A stretch of DNA of 64,000 nt from positions 806,001 through 870,000 of the forward strand of contig NZ_JAYDCK010000003.1 in NCBI RefSeq assembly GCF_034555965.1, read 5' to 3'. Positions 17,814 to 27,053 of the stretch are shown here, piece after piece (the stretch's first letter is position 1; every line of letters begins with the position of its first letter). The notes beneath the pieces are model-generated. The model was not told the origin of the DNA. It did not search any database and saw nothing but the letters and a program-made list of their open reading frames with translations. Source of the stretch: Aquicoccus sp. G2-2. GTDB taxonomy: Bacteria > Pseudomonadota > Alphaproteobacteria > Rhodobacterales > Rhodobacteraceae. A program made the translations under genes and the position numbers.

Positions 17814-18809
17814 TCACGCCTCGGCGTAGATATCCGTCCACAGCTCGTCCAGCGCCGGTTCCGGGCTTTCGCGGGCAAAATCAGCCGCCGCGTTGACGAT
17901 TTCCTTGGTTTCCTTGTCGAGCGCCTTCAGATCGTCCTCGCTGGCATGCTTGCCGGTCAACAGCAACTCGCGCACATGCTCGATCGGGTCGGATTTCTCG
18001 CGCACCTTCTGCACCTCTTCGCGGGTGCGGTATTTCGCCGGGTCCGACATCGAATGCCCGCGATAGCGATACGTCATCACCTCAAGGATGAACGGCCCTT
18101 TGCCCGCCCGGCAATGCGCCACCGCCTTTTGCCCGGCGTCCCTGACTGCCAGAACGTCCATCCCGTCCACCACATCACCGGGAATGCCGAACGCCTCGCC
18201 ACGGGTGTGAATGTCCTTTGAAGAGGTCGAGCGATTTTGCGCCGTCCCCATCGCGTATTTGTTGTTCTCGATCACGAAAATAACCGGCAGCTTCCACAAA
18301 GCGGCCATGTTGAATGTCTCGTAAATCTGTCCCTGATTGGCGGCGCCATCGCCGAAATAGGTGAACGTGACGCTATCATTGCCGACATACTTGCTGGCAA
18401 AGGCCAGTCCCGCGCCCAGCGGCACCTGTGCCGCCACAATGCCATGCCCGCCATAGAATTCCTTGTCCTGGCTAAACATGTGCATGGAGCCGCCCTTGCC
18501 CTTGGAATAGCCGCCCTCGCGCCCGGTCAATTCGGCCATCACGCCCTTCGGGTCCATCCCGCAAGCCAGCATATGCCCGTGATCGCGATAAGAGGTGATC
18601 CGCCGGTCGCCCTCTTTCGCAGCGGCCTCAAGCCCGACGACAACCGCTTCCTGCCCGATGTAAAGATGGCAGAACCCGCCGATCAGCCCCATACCGTAAA
18701 GCTGGCCTGCTTTCTCTTCGAATCGCCGGATCAACAACATGTCCCGGTAAAAGGCTTTCAGTTCGTCGGCGGAAGTATTTGATTTCTTAGCAGCTTTCTT
18801 CGCGGCCAT
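17814..18809 (-). CDS. pdhA: Pyruvate dehydrogenase E1 component, alpha subunit
   Basis: Thiamine-diphosphate-dependent decarboxylase subunit that pairs with PdhB. The 331-residue product shows the TPP motif [15 protein letters not shown] and ends of the motif in FVIENN, the phosphorylation-loop-like [15 protein letters not shown], and the N-terminal [19 protein letters not shown] Lys-rich leader (MAAKKAAKK) precedes the domain. It is the first gene of pdhABC, and a 14-bp inverted repeat lies about 30 bases upstream. Confidence 0.95.
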   Translation of the reverse strand: MAAKKAAKKSNTSADELKAFYRDMLLIRRFEEKAGQLYGMGLIGGFCHLYIGQEAVVVGLEAAAKEGDRRITSYRDHGHMLACGMDPKGVMAELTGREGGYSKGKGGSMHMFSQDKEFYGGHGIVAAQVPLGAGLAFASKYVGNDSVTFTYFGDGAANQGQIYETFNMAALWKLPVIFVIENNKYAMGTAQNRSTSSKDIHTRGEAFGIPGDVVDGMDVLAVRDAGQKAVAHCRAGKGPFILEVMTYRYRGHSMSDPAKYRTREEVQKVREKSDPIEHVRELLLTGKHASEDDLKALDKETKEIVNAAADFARESPEPALDELWTDIYAEA

Positions 18810-18837
18810 GTGGCAGGCCTCCCTCTGCGGTGAAATG

Positions 18838-18851
18838 GTTTAGCGTTAAAC
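18838..18851. promoter_or_regulatory. Imperfect palindrome upstream of pdhA, possible operator
   Basis: GTTTAGCGTTAAAC is a 14-base inverted repeat (GTTTA...TAAAC arms) in an AT-rich patch between pdhA and ftsB, 29 bases before the pdhA start. It would overlap the leader or promoter of the pdh operon. No regulator can be assigned. Confidence 0.45.
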
Positions 18852-19038
18852 TACTTGTTACAATATTCCGCCCCGCCGTGCGAGTGAAAATATTTTGTGC
18901 GGCTTCGAAGCGTGGGAGGCGCCATCATCTGCCATACCTGAAGCGGGCCAATATTGGATGCGCGCCGGTCATGCCAAGGGGGCGGCAACTATCCGCAGGC
19001 CACCCAACACATTGCGATGCAAGGCTACCCCGAAATCC

Positions 19039-19350
19039 CTACCGGATCACGATTTCATCGGCCCGGATCAACCCCAGCACATCGCGCGCTTGCTGATCCA
19101 GCAGGTCAAGATCAAGATAATCATTGGAAAGCCGATGCGTGAGGTTCGCCATCCGGTTAACCTTGACATTAAGCGCCATCAGATCGGATTGCAGGGTCTT
19201 GCTCTGGGCGACAATTTCGGCCCGCCGGAACAGCCCGTAATCGCCCTGCACGGCGGCAAAGGTGAAATAAAGCCCCAACGAAAACGCCACGGCGAAATAG
19301 ATCATGCCACCCAATGCGGGCCTGTAGCCTCTGGAAATTGCCAGTTTCAT
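19039..19350 (-). CDS. ftsB: Septum formation initiator FtsB/DivIC family
   Basis: A 103-residue bitopic membrane protein with one transmembrane segment (about residues 14-34) followed by a coiled coil (heptad-like stretch AQSKTLQSDLMALNVKVNRM) and a short C-terminal tail. This is the layout of FtsB, which joins FtsL and FtsQ at the division site. The position upstream of pdhA is typical for Rhodobacteraceae. About 230 bases separate it from pdhA. Confidence 0.87.
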   Translation of the reverse strand: MKLAISRGYRPALGGMIYFAVAFSLGLYFTFAAVQGDYGLFRRAEIVAQSKTLQSDLMALNVKVNRMANLTHRLSNDYLDLDLLDQQARDVLGLIRADEIVIR

Positions 19351-19510
19351 CCTGCCTCTGCCGGTGCGGGGCGTTTTCGCCCTCTACTGCCTCACTGCGT
19401 CCGCGTAATATGACGCTGGGAAAACCATGTCACAGGATGATTCGCTTGTGAATCCCCTTTTCATGCGCGCGACACTACGTTCAGTATGACACGCAAAGGG
19501 AGAGACAAAA

Positions 19511-21177
19511 ATGACACATTCTGACGCTGCTCCAGATGCTGCTGTCCCGCCGCGTGGCCAACTGCCCACGCATGAGGTCGAAAATCAACCCGCGCCCCCG
19601 CTGGGGGCGATCTCTGGGCCACCGATCCGGTGCTGCGCGATCATCTGGCACTCAGTCAAGCAGATCAATCCGGCCTTGCCGCTTATGGCGCAGAGCTGGG
19701 CAGCGGCACCATGCGCGAGGCAGGGCGCGAAGCCAACCGGGTAAAGCCGCGTCTCGTCACCTTCGACCGCTCCGGGCGGCGGCTTGACGAAGTGCAGTTT
19801 CATCCTGCCTATCACACCCTGATGCGGGCCGGGCTTTCTGCCGGTTTTTCTGCCGCAGCATGGGAGCAGAACAGCAAAGGCGGCCATTCCTATCATGCTG
19901 CCATGGGCTATATGACGTCACAGGTCGAACCCGGCGTAACCTGCCCGATGGTGATGACCTATGCCGGTGTGCCCGCCCTTGCCGCCGCCAACCCGAGGCT
20001 CGCCGCCGAATGGGTGCCCAAACTCATCGCGCGCGATTATGACACCGCCCGCCTGCCGGTGGCGCAGAAACGCGCCGCTACGATTGGCATGGCGATGACC
20101 GAAAAACAGGGCGGCTCGGATGTGCGCGCCAACACCACCACCGCCACGCCCGACCCCGAGTCGGGCCTCGATGCCTACCGGCTGCGCGGCCATAAATGGT
20201 TCTGCTCCGCGCCGATGTCGGATGGCTTTCTCACGCTGGCGCAGGCGCCCGACGGGCTGACCTGCTTTCTGGTGCCGCGCTGGCTCGACGGGGCGCGCAA
20301 CCCGATCCAGATCATGCGCCTGAAGGACAAGCTCGGCAACAGCGCCAATGCCAGTGCGGAGATCGAATACAACAACACCCTTGCCTTTCTGCTGGGTGAG
20401 GAAGGCAAGGGCATCAAGACGATCATCGAAATGGTTCACCACACCCGGCTTGGCACCTCCATCGCGCCCGCGGGCCTAATGCGCGGCGCGCTGGCAGAGG
20501 CGAAATGGTGGGTCGAAGGCCGCTCCGCGTTTCAGCGCCGCTTGGTCGATCAACCGATGATGCGCGCCGTGCTGGCCGATATGGTGCTCGATCTCGAAGG
20601 CACCGCCGCGCTTGGCTTCCATGTCGCGCGCGCCTTTGACCGAAACACACCCGAAGACCGCGCGCTTGCCCGCATTGCCGTCGCCTTGGCGAAATTCCTT
20701 GGCAACAAGCTCTGCCCGAACCTTATCTACGAGGCGATGGAGTGCCTTGGCGGCATGGGCTATATCGACGACACGATGATGCCGCTCTACTACCGCGAAG
20801 CGCCGCTCAACTCGATCTGGGAAGGCTCCGGCAACGTCATCTGCCTTGATGTGCTGCGCGCACTGGCGCGCGATCCGGCCTCGGTCGATGCGTTGCAGGT
20901 CGACCTCGCCGCCGCCACCGGAACCGACCGGGCCTATGACGCGGCGCTGTCTGCCCATGTCGCCCGTTGGCAAACCCTGCCGGATGAAGGCGAAGCGCGC
21001 TGGTTCGTTGAAAGCCTCGCCACGTTGCTCACCGCCTCGGCGCTCTTGCGTTTCGCGCCCGCCGCCGTGGCCGATGGCTACGTGCGCACACGGCTTTCCC
21101 CGGACGAGGGCCGGGGCCGGGTTTACGGCGCGGTCAGCGGGCTTGATACCGATGCGCTGCTGGCGCGGCTCGGATGA
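19511..21177 (+). CDS. Acyl-CoA dehydrogenase, AidB-like (frame broken at a G run)
   Basis: FAD-dependent acyl-CoA dehydrogenase of the AidB-type subgroup. From the ATG at 19511 the N-terminus MTHSDAAPDAAVPPRGQLPTHEV runs to PPLG, where the frame fails. One G added to the run at 19603-19607 continues it as GDLWATDPVLRDHLALSQ and on through the dehydrogenase domains (MTEKQGGSDVR, the ECLGGMGYIDDTMMP C-terminal element, and NSIWEGSGNV). The restored product is 555 residues. A GGGAGA ribosome site precedes the ATG. It overlaps the thioesterase gene by four bases, suggesting a short fatty-acid or branched-chain catabolic unit. It is unlikely to be a DNA-repair enzyme despite the AidB name. Confidence 0.87.
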
Positions 21178-21623
21178 GCTTTCAAACCCACGGCGACTAT
21201 GCCGCCCGCCTGCGCGACAGCTTCGCCCGCCAACAGGCGATGACGCATCTGGGCATCACGCTCGCGCGCGCCGCCGCCGGTGCGGTCGATCTCGCCATGC
21301 CGTTCGATGCCCGCCTGACGCAACAACACGGCTTCATCCACGCCGGTATCCTGACCACCGCGCTCGATACCGCCGCAGGCTTCGCCGCCTATTCGTTGAT
21401 GCCCGACGGCGCGGGCGTGCTCACGATTGAGTTGAAAACTTCGCTCATGTTCCCCGCCAAGGGGGCGAGCTTCCGGTTCGAAGGCCGGGTGCTCAAACCG
21501 GGGCGCACCATCATCTTCACCCAAGCGCGCGCCTTTGCCGAACAAGAGTCCGGCGCGCGTGAAATCGCCCGGCTCACCGCCACGATGATGGTGGTGCAGG
21601 GTAGGGCGGGCATCACCGGGTGA
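21174..21623 (+). CDS. PaaI-family acyl-CoA thioesterase (hot-dog fold)
   Basis: A 149-residue single hot-dog domain with the PaaI-type motif QQHGFIHAGILTTALDTAAGFAA, where the HGG-like turn and the catalytic Asp lie. It would hydrolyse aromatic or medium-chain acyl-CoAs. Its start overlaps the dehydrogenase stop (ATGA), so both are coexpressed and probably act on related substrates. Confidence 0.85.
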   Translation: MSFQTHGDYAARLRDSFARQQAMTHLGITLARAAAGAVDLAMPFDARLTQQHGFIHAGILTTALDTAAGFAAYSLMPDGAGVLTIELKTSLMFPAKGASFRFEGRVLKPGRTIIFTQARAFAEQESGAREIARLTATMMVVQGRAGITG

Positions 21624-21626
21624 CGC

Positions 21627-22409
21627 TTACTTGCGCCAGAACAGCTTCGCAGACCAAAGCAACACCGGGCGCGGCGTGAACCGGGTTGAAAAGGCGATCA
21701 GCTTGTAAAGCAGCCCCGGCACCACCACCCGCTTGCCGCGCATCAGCCCGCTCCAGCCCGCCCGTGCAATCGCCTGCGCCGTGGCCTTGGGCAGAAACCG
21801 CAGCGCCATCACCCCGCCCATTTCCGCCACATCGAAAAAGCCGGTGGCCGTCGGGCCGGGGCAAAGCGCCGTTACGCTGACACCGCTCCCTTTCAAATCC
21901 ACCGCCGCCGCTTCCGAAAGATAAAGCGAAAACGCTTTCGCGGCGTGATAGCTGGCCATGCCCGGCCCCGGCATGAACGCCGCCGATGACGAAACGTTCA
22001 AAATCCGCCCATGCCCGCGCGCCGCCATATCTTCCGCCGCCAGCATCAAAAGCTCCGTCATCGCCACCACGTTGACCGCCACAGTGGCCCGCACCTGCGC
22101 CCGGATCGCCGGAGCCTGCACCGGCCCGTGGATGCCAAGCCCGGCATTGTTCATCAGAATATCAATTTCGCGCCCCGCGCTGGCCTCGCGCCAAAGCGCC
22201 TCCGCCGCCCCCGGTTGCGCCAGATCGGCGGCGATACACACGGCCTCGCGCCCTATGCCGCGCAGCTCTTTAGCCAACCCATCAAGCCGCGCCGTATCAC
22301 GCCCGCTCAGCACCAGATCAAATCCGGCACCCGCCGCCTCACGCGCCAGCGCCGCACCAATCCCGCCGCTCGCCCCGGTAATCAGACACCACTTACCCAT
22401 ATCGCCCAT
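21627..22409 (-). CDS. Short-chain dehydrogenase/reductase
   Basis: A 260-residue classical SDR. The nucleotide-binding motif TGASGGIG lies at residues 11-18, NNAGLG marks the structural motif, and the catalytic pair sits in SYHAAKAF after the serine region SSSAAFMPG. The C-terminal extension with a hydrophobic stretch (GLLYKLIAF) resembles short-chain oxidoreductases that act on lipids. An in-frame ATG at 22400 is an alternative start. It converges with the thioesterase gene, only three bases apart. Confidence 0.85.
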   Translation of the reverse strand: MGDMGKWCLITGASGGIGAALAREAAGAGFDLVLSGRDTARLDGLAKELRGIGREAVCIAADLAQPGAAEALWREASAGREIDILMNNAGLGIHGPVQAPAIRAQVRATVAVNVVAMTELLMLAAEDMAARGHGRILNVSSSAAFMPGPGMASYHAAKAFSLYLSEAAAVDLKGSGVSVTALCPGPTATGFFDVAEMGGVMALRFLPKATAQAIARAGWSGLMRGKRVVVPGLLYKLIAFSTRFTPRPVLLWSAKLFWRK

Positions 22410-22414
22410 CCCCC

Positions 22415-22449
22415 GGCTTCATTTTGCCAAAAATATCCTCGCCGAAGGC
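22415..22449 (-). repeat. Dispersed intergenic repeat R1, copy 2
   Basis: Minus-strand copy of the element at 2113-2146, with a few substitutions in the GC part (GCCTTCGGCGAGG). It starts 37 bases after the pgk stop and reads in the same sense as pgk, then abuts the SDR start region. Confidence 0.8.
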
Positions 22450-22485
22450 TCCCGCAGCCTGCCACCCGCGCACCCGCCGGATGCC

Positions 22486-23670
22486 TCAGCCTTCCAGCGC
22501 CGCAACCCCCGGCAGGGTCTTGCCTTCCATCCACTCAAGAAACGCGCCCCCCGCGGTGGAGATATAGCTGAAATCATCCGCCGCGTCGGCGGTGTTGAGT
22601 GCGGCCACCGTGTCGCCGCCGCCTGCCACGGAAATCAGCTTGCCCGCACGGGTCAACCGCGCCGCGGCCTTGGCCGCCGCCATGGTTGCCTCATCGAACG
22701 GGGGAAACTCGAACGCGCCCAGCGGGCCGTTCCAGATCAGCGTCCTTGCGCCCTCAAACACCGCTTTGATCCGCGCCACCGCGCGCGGCCCGGCGTCAAG
22801 GATCATCGCATCATCCGGGCACGCTTGCGCCGCCACCACCTCATGCGCGGCCCCGGCGGCGAACTCGCGCGCTATCACCACGTCCTCGGGCAGCACGACC
22901 TCACAGCCCGCCACCTGCGCGCCCTTGATGATTTCCAGCGCGCGTTCGGCCATGTCGTGCTCGCACAGCGATTTGCCCACCTCCATGCCCTGTGCCGCCA
23001 GAAACGTGTTGGCCATGCCGCCCCCGATGATCAGGTGATCGACCTTTTTCACCAGATTGCCCAACAGATCGAGCTTGGTTGAAACCTTGGCCCCGCCGAC
23101 CACCGCCACCACCGGGCGTTGCGGATGGCTCAGCGCCGCCTCCAGCGCCTCCAACTCGGCTTGCATCAGCCGCCCGGCGCAGGCGGGCAGGCGATGCGCC
23201 AACCCTTCGGTCGAGGCGTGTGCCCGGTGCGCGGTCGAAAACGCATCGTTGACATAAACATCCCCAAGCCGCGCCAGCCGGTCGGCGAAAGCCGCGTCAT
23301 TGGCCTCTTCACCGGGGTGAAAGCGGATATTCTCCAGCAACAGCACTTCACTGACGCGCATCTCTTCCGTGCGCGCCTCCGCCGCCTCCAGCGTCTCCAC
23401 GAACGCCACCGAATGCCCCAGCGCATGCTCCAGCGCGGGCAACACCACGCGCAGGCTCAGATCCAGCACCACCTTGCCCTTGGGCCGCCCGAAATGCGCC
23501 AGCAGGACTGGCTTGCCGCCTTTTTGGAGGATTGCCTCGACCGTCGGCACGATCCGCTCGATCCGGGTGGCGTCGCTCACCTTGCCATCCTGCACCGGCA
23601 CGTTGATATCGACCCGCACCAGCACCCGTTTGCCTGCCAGATCCATCTCGTCGAGCGTCTTCCAGCCCAT
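22486..23670 (-). CDS. pgk: Phosphoglycerate kinase
   Basis: Glycolytic kinase interconverting 1,3-bisphosphoglycerate and 3-phosphoglycerate. The 394-residue product has the N-terminal signature [13 protein letters not shown], substrate arginines in the HFGRPKGK segment, VGGAKVSTK and the nucleotide-binding GGGDTVAAL near the end. The ATG at 23670 ([11 protein letters not shown]) is preferred to 23682. It is monocistronic or followed by the SDR gene after repeat R1. Confidence 0.96.
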   Translation of the reverse strand: MGWKTLDEMDLAGKRVLVRVDINVPVQDGKVSDATRIERIVPTVEAILQKGGKPVLLAHFGRPKGKVVLDLSLRVVLPALEHALGHSVAFVETLEAAEARTEEMRVSEVLLLENIRFHPGEEANDAAFADRLARLGDVYVNDAFSTAHRAHASTEGLAHRLPACAGRLMQAELEALEAALSHPQRPVVAVVGGAKVSTKLDLLGNLVKKVDHLIIGGGMANTFLAAQGMEVGKSLCEHDMAERALEIIKGAQVAGCEVVLPEDVVIAREFAAGAAHEVVAAQACPDDAMILDAGPRAVARIKAVFEGARTLIWNGPLGAFEFPPFDEATMAAAKAAARLTRAGKLISVAGGGDTVAALNTADAADDFSYISTAGGAFLEWMEGKTLPGVAALEG

Positions 23671-23792
23671 CAGCGCCTCCAATTGATGTTTGCGCCTCTT
23701 TGGCCGAGCCTCGCCGGAGCGTCAACCATCCGCTTGCCCAACGCGGCATTGCAACATAGGTAAACAGGCAGATAACACGAGGAGAGCGCCAG

Positions 23793-24302
23793 ATGGCCGA
23801 TATAAAAGACCCCGAAAACACCATCCTGATGGAACTGAGTGGCGGCACCGTCACCATTGCACTGATGCCCGATGTCGCCCCGAAACATAGTGAGCGGATG
23901 AAGGAACTGGCCCGCGCCGGTGCCTATGACAACGTCGCCTTTCACCGCGTTATTGATGGCTTCATGGCGCAAACCGGCGATGTGCAGCACGCCAACATGG
24001 AAAAAGACTACAACCCCGGCCGGGCTGGCACCGGCGGCTCCGACAAACCCGACCTCCCGGCGGAATTTTCCAAACTGCCGCACGCCCGTGGCAGCCTTGG
24101 TGCGGCACGCTCGCAAAACCCGAACTCCGCCAATTCGCAGTTTTTCATCAACTTCAGCGACAATGATTTCCTCAACGGCCAATACACCGTCTACGGTCAG
24201 GTGATCGAGGGCATGGAGCATGTCGATGCCCTGACCCGAGGCGAGCCGCCCGCAAACCCTGACCGGATGATCAGCGTGAAGGTGGCCGCCGATGTGGCGT
24301 AA
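23793..24302 (+). CDS. Cytoplasmic cyclophilin-type peptidyl-prolyl isomerase
   Basis: A 169-residue cyclophilin domain without signal peptide. The conserved core VAFHRVIDGFMAQTGD and SANSQFFINF contain the catalytic Arg and the substrate pocket. A strong GAGGAGAG ribosome site precedes the ATG. It overlaps the next cyclophilin gene by 11 bases; the pair gives one cytosolic and one exported isomerase. Confidence 0.93.
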   Translation: MADIKDPENTILMELSGGTVTIALMPDVAPKHSERMKELARAGAYDNVAFHRVIDGFMAQTGDVQHANMEKDYNPGRAGTGGSDKPDLPAEFSKLPHARGSLGAARSQNPNSANSQFFINFSDNDFLNGQYTVYGQVIEGMEHVDALTRGEPPANPDRMISVKVAADVA

Positions 24303-24849
24303 CCTCTCCGCCGGGCTGGCGCTGGCGCTGATCGCGGCCAGCCCCGCGCTGGCCACCGATCTCAACATCGAGGTGGCAGGCAAGGCCAATGGCATGGTGA
24401 AGGTTCATCTGCTTGACGATATCGCGCCCAATCACGTCAAACGGCTGGTCGCGCTGGCCAACGAGGGCGCTTATGATGGCGTCGTCTTTCACCGGGTGAT
24501 TGACGGCTTCATGGCCCAAACCGGCGACGTCAAGTTCGGCAAGCAGGGCGGCGATCTGAGCCGCGCTGGCACCGGCGGGTCGGACAAGCCCGACCTCAAG
24601 GCGGAGTTCTCCGATGCGCCGTTTGAGCGTGGCACGGTCGGCATGGCCCGCTCGATGGACCCCGACAGCGCCAATTCGCAGTTCTTCATCATGTTCGCCC
24701 CCGCGCCGCATCTCAACGGGCAATATACCGTGGTTGGCAAGGTGGTGTCGGGCATGGACGTGGTCGATCAGATCAAGCGCGGCACCGGCCAGAACGGTGC
24801 CGTGACCGGCACGCCCGACGTGATGAAAACCGTCACGGTCTCTGAATAA
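24292..24849 (+). CDS. Periplasmic cyclophilin-type peptidyl-prolyl isomerase
   Basis: A 185-residue cyclophilin with a Sec signal peptide (hydrophobic core LALALIAASPALA, cleavage near residue 21). VVFHRVIDGFMAQTGD and NSQFFIMFAPAPHLNGQYT are shared with its upstream neighbour. It assists folding in the periplasm. The two genes are an evident tandem duplication that has diverged in location. Confidence 0.92.
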   Translation: MWRNLSAGLALALIAASPALATDLNIEVAGKANGMVKVHLLDDIAPNHVKRLVALANEGAYDGVVFHRVIDGFMAQTGDVKFGKQGGDLSRAGTGGSDKPDLKAEFSDAPFERGTVGMARSMDPDSANSQFFIMFAPAPHLNGQYTVVGKVVSGMDVVDQIKRGTGQNGAVTGTPDVMKTVTVSE

Positions 24850-24913
24850 AGCTGCCGCAGGGCAGGGCGCCACCGCGCGCCTTGCCCCGGCACGGCTCTG
24901 CGCCACGGCGCGC

Positions 24914-26686
24914 TTAGAGCGGCCAGAACAGCAGGATCAGCGGCACCGAAACCGCCACCACCAGAATCTCCAGCGGCAGCCCCATGCGCCAGTAATCGCC
25001 AAAGCGATAGCCGCCGGGGCCAAGGATCAGCGTGTTGTTCTTGTGCCCGATAGGCGTGAGGAACGCACAGGACGCCGCCACCGCCACCGCCATCAAGAAC
25101 GGATCAGGCGACACCCCCAGCGTCTGCGCCATCTGGATCGCCACCGGGGCCGCCACGATTGCCGTCGCGGTGTTGTTAAGCACGTCCGACAGCGACATCG
25201 TCACCACCATCAGCACCGTCAGAATCGCCCACGGTGCCCAGCCGCCGGTCAGATCAATCAACCCATGCGCCAGCAACTCCGTCCCGCCCGAGGTTTCCAG
25301 CGCGCCGCCCAGCGGGATCATCGAACCCAGCAACACCACCACCGGCCATTCGATATGGTCGTAAAGCTCATTGAGCGGCAGGATACGCAGCAATACATAC
25401 GCCACCACCACGATCCCAAGCGCAATCGGCAAATACACAAGCCCCACGCTCGCGGCCAGCACGGCAGCAGCGAAAATGCCGATCGCGGCCCATGTCTTGC
25501 TATCCTCCGTCACCGCCAGCCCGCGCTCGGCCAATGGCAACACGCCCAGCCATTCCGTCACATCCGGGCCTTTGCCCTTGGGCACCAGCAACAACAGGAT
25601 ATCACCTGGCCGCACCACCATCTTGCGCAGATGATCGCGGATCGGCTTGCCTTGGCGCGAAATCCCCATCACCACCGTTTGCTGGCGCCAGTGCAGCCCA
25701 AGCGCCTGCGCGGACTTGTCGGCGATGCGCGCCTCTGCGGGCACCACCACCTCGATCATATCAAGCCCTTCACCGGCGGCCTTGAGACGCTCTTCGCGCT
25801 CGGTCTCGGCAAAGGCCAGCTTGAGCGCGCTGCGAAATTCATCAAGCGCATCCGGTTCAGCCTCCAGCACCAGCGTGTCACCGGCGCGCAGCACCGCATT
25901 GCGCGCAGCCCCGTAACGGCGTTTGCCGTCGCGGATCAGCCCGATGATGGCGACATCCGCCTTCTCGGCCTCTTCGTCCAACTCGCTCAGCCGTTGACCA
26001 ATCAGCTTGGCCTCCTCGGGCACCGTCAACTCGGCGATATAAGCCCCCGCATCCCTGACCTCCTTCAGCGCATCCTCGCGCTGCGGAATAAGCCGCCAGC
26101 CGATCAGCGCCACAAAGACCAGCCCGATAATCGCCGTCAGCGCCCCGACCGGCGCGAAATCGAACATCCGGAACGGCGCGCCCAGCGATTCCTCGCGGAT
26201 CGAAGCGATAATGATATTCGGCGGCGTCCCGATCAGCGTCGCCATGCCGCCCAGAATGGTGGCAAACGACAGCGGCATCAGCGACAGCGCAGGCTTGCGC
26301 CCGGCCTTGCGCGCGGTCTGAATATCGACCGGCATCAATAATGCCAGCGCCGCGACGTTGTTCATGAACGCCGAAAGCACCGCGCCGACCCCGCCCATCA
26401 ACGCGATATGCCCGCCCAGCGCGCGGCTGCTGTCAACCAGCGTGCGGGTGATCAGAAACACCGCCCCCGACCGCACCAGCCCGCCCGACACCACCAGCAC
26501 CAGCGCCACCACCAGCGTGGCAGGGTGGCCGAACCCGTCGAATGCGTGCTTGGTGTCCACCACGCCCAGCACGACTCCGGCCATCAACGCGGCAAACGCC
26601 ACAATATCATAGCGCCATCGCCCCCAAAGCAATAAGGCAAACACGGCACCGAAAAGCGAAAACAGGATGATCTGATCATGGGTCAT
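24914..26686 (-). CDS. SLC13/DASS-type anion transporter with two TrkA-C domains
   Basis: A 590-residue inner-membrane transporter with two hydrophobic halves (about residues 1-200 and 400-590) separated by two cytoplasmic TrkA-C (RCK-C) domains. The first is near residues 215-290 (LRAGDTLVLEAEP) and the second near 310-375 (VVRPGDILLLLVP). The inner motif ATLIGTPPNIIIASI and the second SDVLNNTATAIV are the DASS family signatures. Such proteins carry dicarboxylates or sulfate. It is divergent from the protease locus. Confidence 0.87.
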   Translation of the reverse strand: MTHDQIILFSLFGAVFALLLWGRWRYDIVAFAALMAGVVLGVVDTKHAFDGFGHPATLVVALVLVVSGGLVRSGAVFLITRTLVDSSRALGGHIALMGGVGAVLSAFMNNVAALALLMPVDIQTARKAGRKPALSLMPLSFATILGGMATLIGTPPNIIIASIREESLGAPFRMFDFAPVGALTAIIGLVFVALIGWRLIPQREDALKEVRDAGAYIAELTVPEEAKLIGQRLSELDEEAEKADVAIIGLIRDGKRRYGAARNAVLRAGDTLVLEAEPDALDEFRSALKLAFAETEREERLKAAGEGLDMIEVVVPAEARIADKSAQALGLHWRQQTVVMGISRQGKPIRDHLRKMVVRPGDILLLLVPKGKGPDVTEWLGVLPLAERGLAVTEDSKTWAAIGIFAAAVLAASVGLVYLPIALGIVVVAYVLLRILPLNELYDHIEWPVVVLLGSMIPLGGALETSGGTELLAHGLIDLTGGWAPWAILTVLMVVTMSLSDVLNNTATAIVAAPVAIQMAQTLGVSPDPFLMAVAVAASCAFLTPIGHKNNTLILGPGGYRFGDYWRMGLPLEILVVAVSVPLILLFWPL

Positions 26687-26850
26687 CCGCCTTCAATACC
26701 CCAAGCACGGCGTCGCTTGAAGCCATTGATCGCAACCGATGGATAGTTGTGGCGCGCGCCCGGCTCAACGCGGCCACCCCTAAGCGGCTTTCTGCTGATT
26801 CGACGATGGCCGCGCGCCAACCGATTGCACATAAGACGAAATTCCCGTTT

Positions 26851-26879
26851 TTGGCGAAGTATCGACATTGTGCTATCAT
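26851..26879 (+). promoter_or_regulatory. Promoter of the protease-inhibitor locus, with long AT-rich leader
   Basis: TTGGCG, a 17-base spacer and TATCAT form a good sigma-70-type promoter in the 367-base gap between the SLC13 gene and the protease gene (26687-27053). Transcription would start near 26886 and leave about 167 bases of AT-rich leader (ATAATAATTG, TTTTAATATCAAAGATTTATAAGG) before the ATG at 27054. The leader is unlike the local base composition. Nothing else in the gap looks like a gene. Confidence 0.6.
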
Positions 26880-27053
26880 AATAATTGTTTTTCGGACTTT
26901 ATTTCAAAATGCCTGCGGCGCCTTATTTTAAATCCCGCGCTGCCCAACTCCCAGACTGAAACGCCGCACCGGGCTTCATCGTCCCGGCCCGGAGGGAGTT
27001 TGCCAAAACTACCGGAAAACATTTTAATATCAAAGATTTATAAGGAGTTCGTT

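Noticed and set aside
25043-26341. 432-codon ORF antisense to the SLC13 transporter
   Set aside because: His/Gln/Arg-rich shadow of a real transporter with clear motifs.
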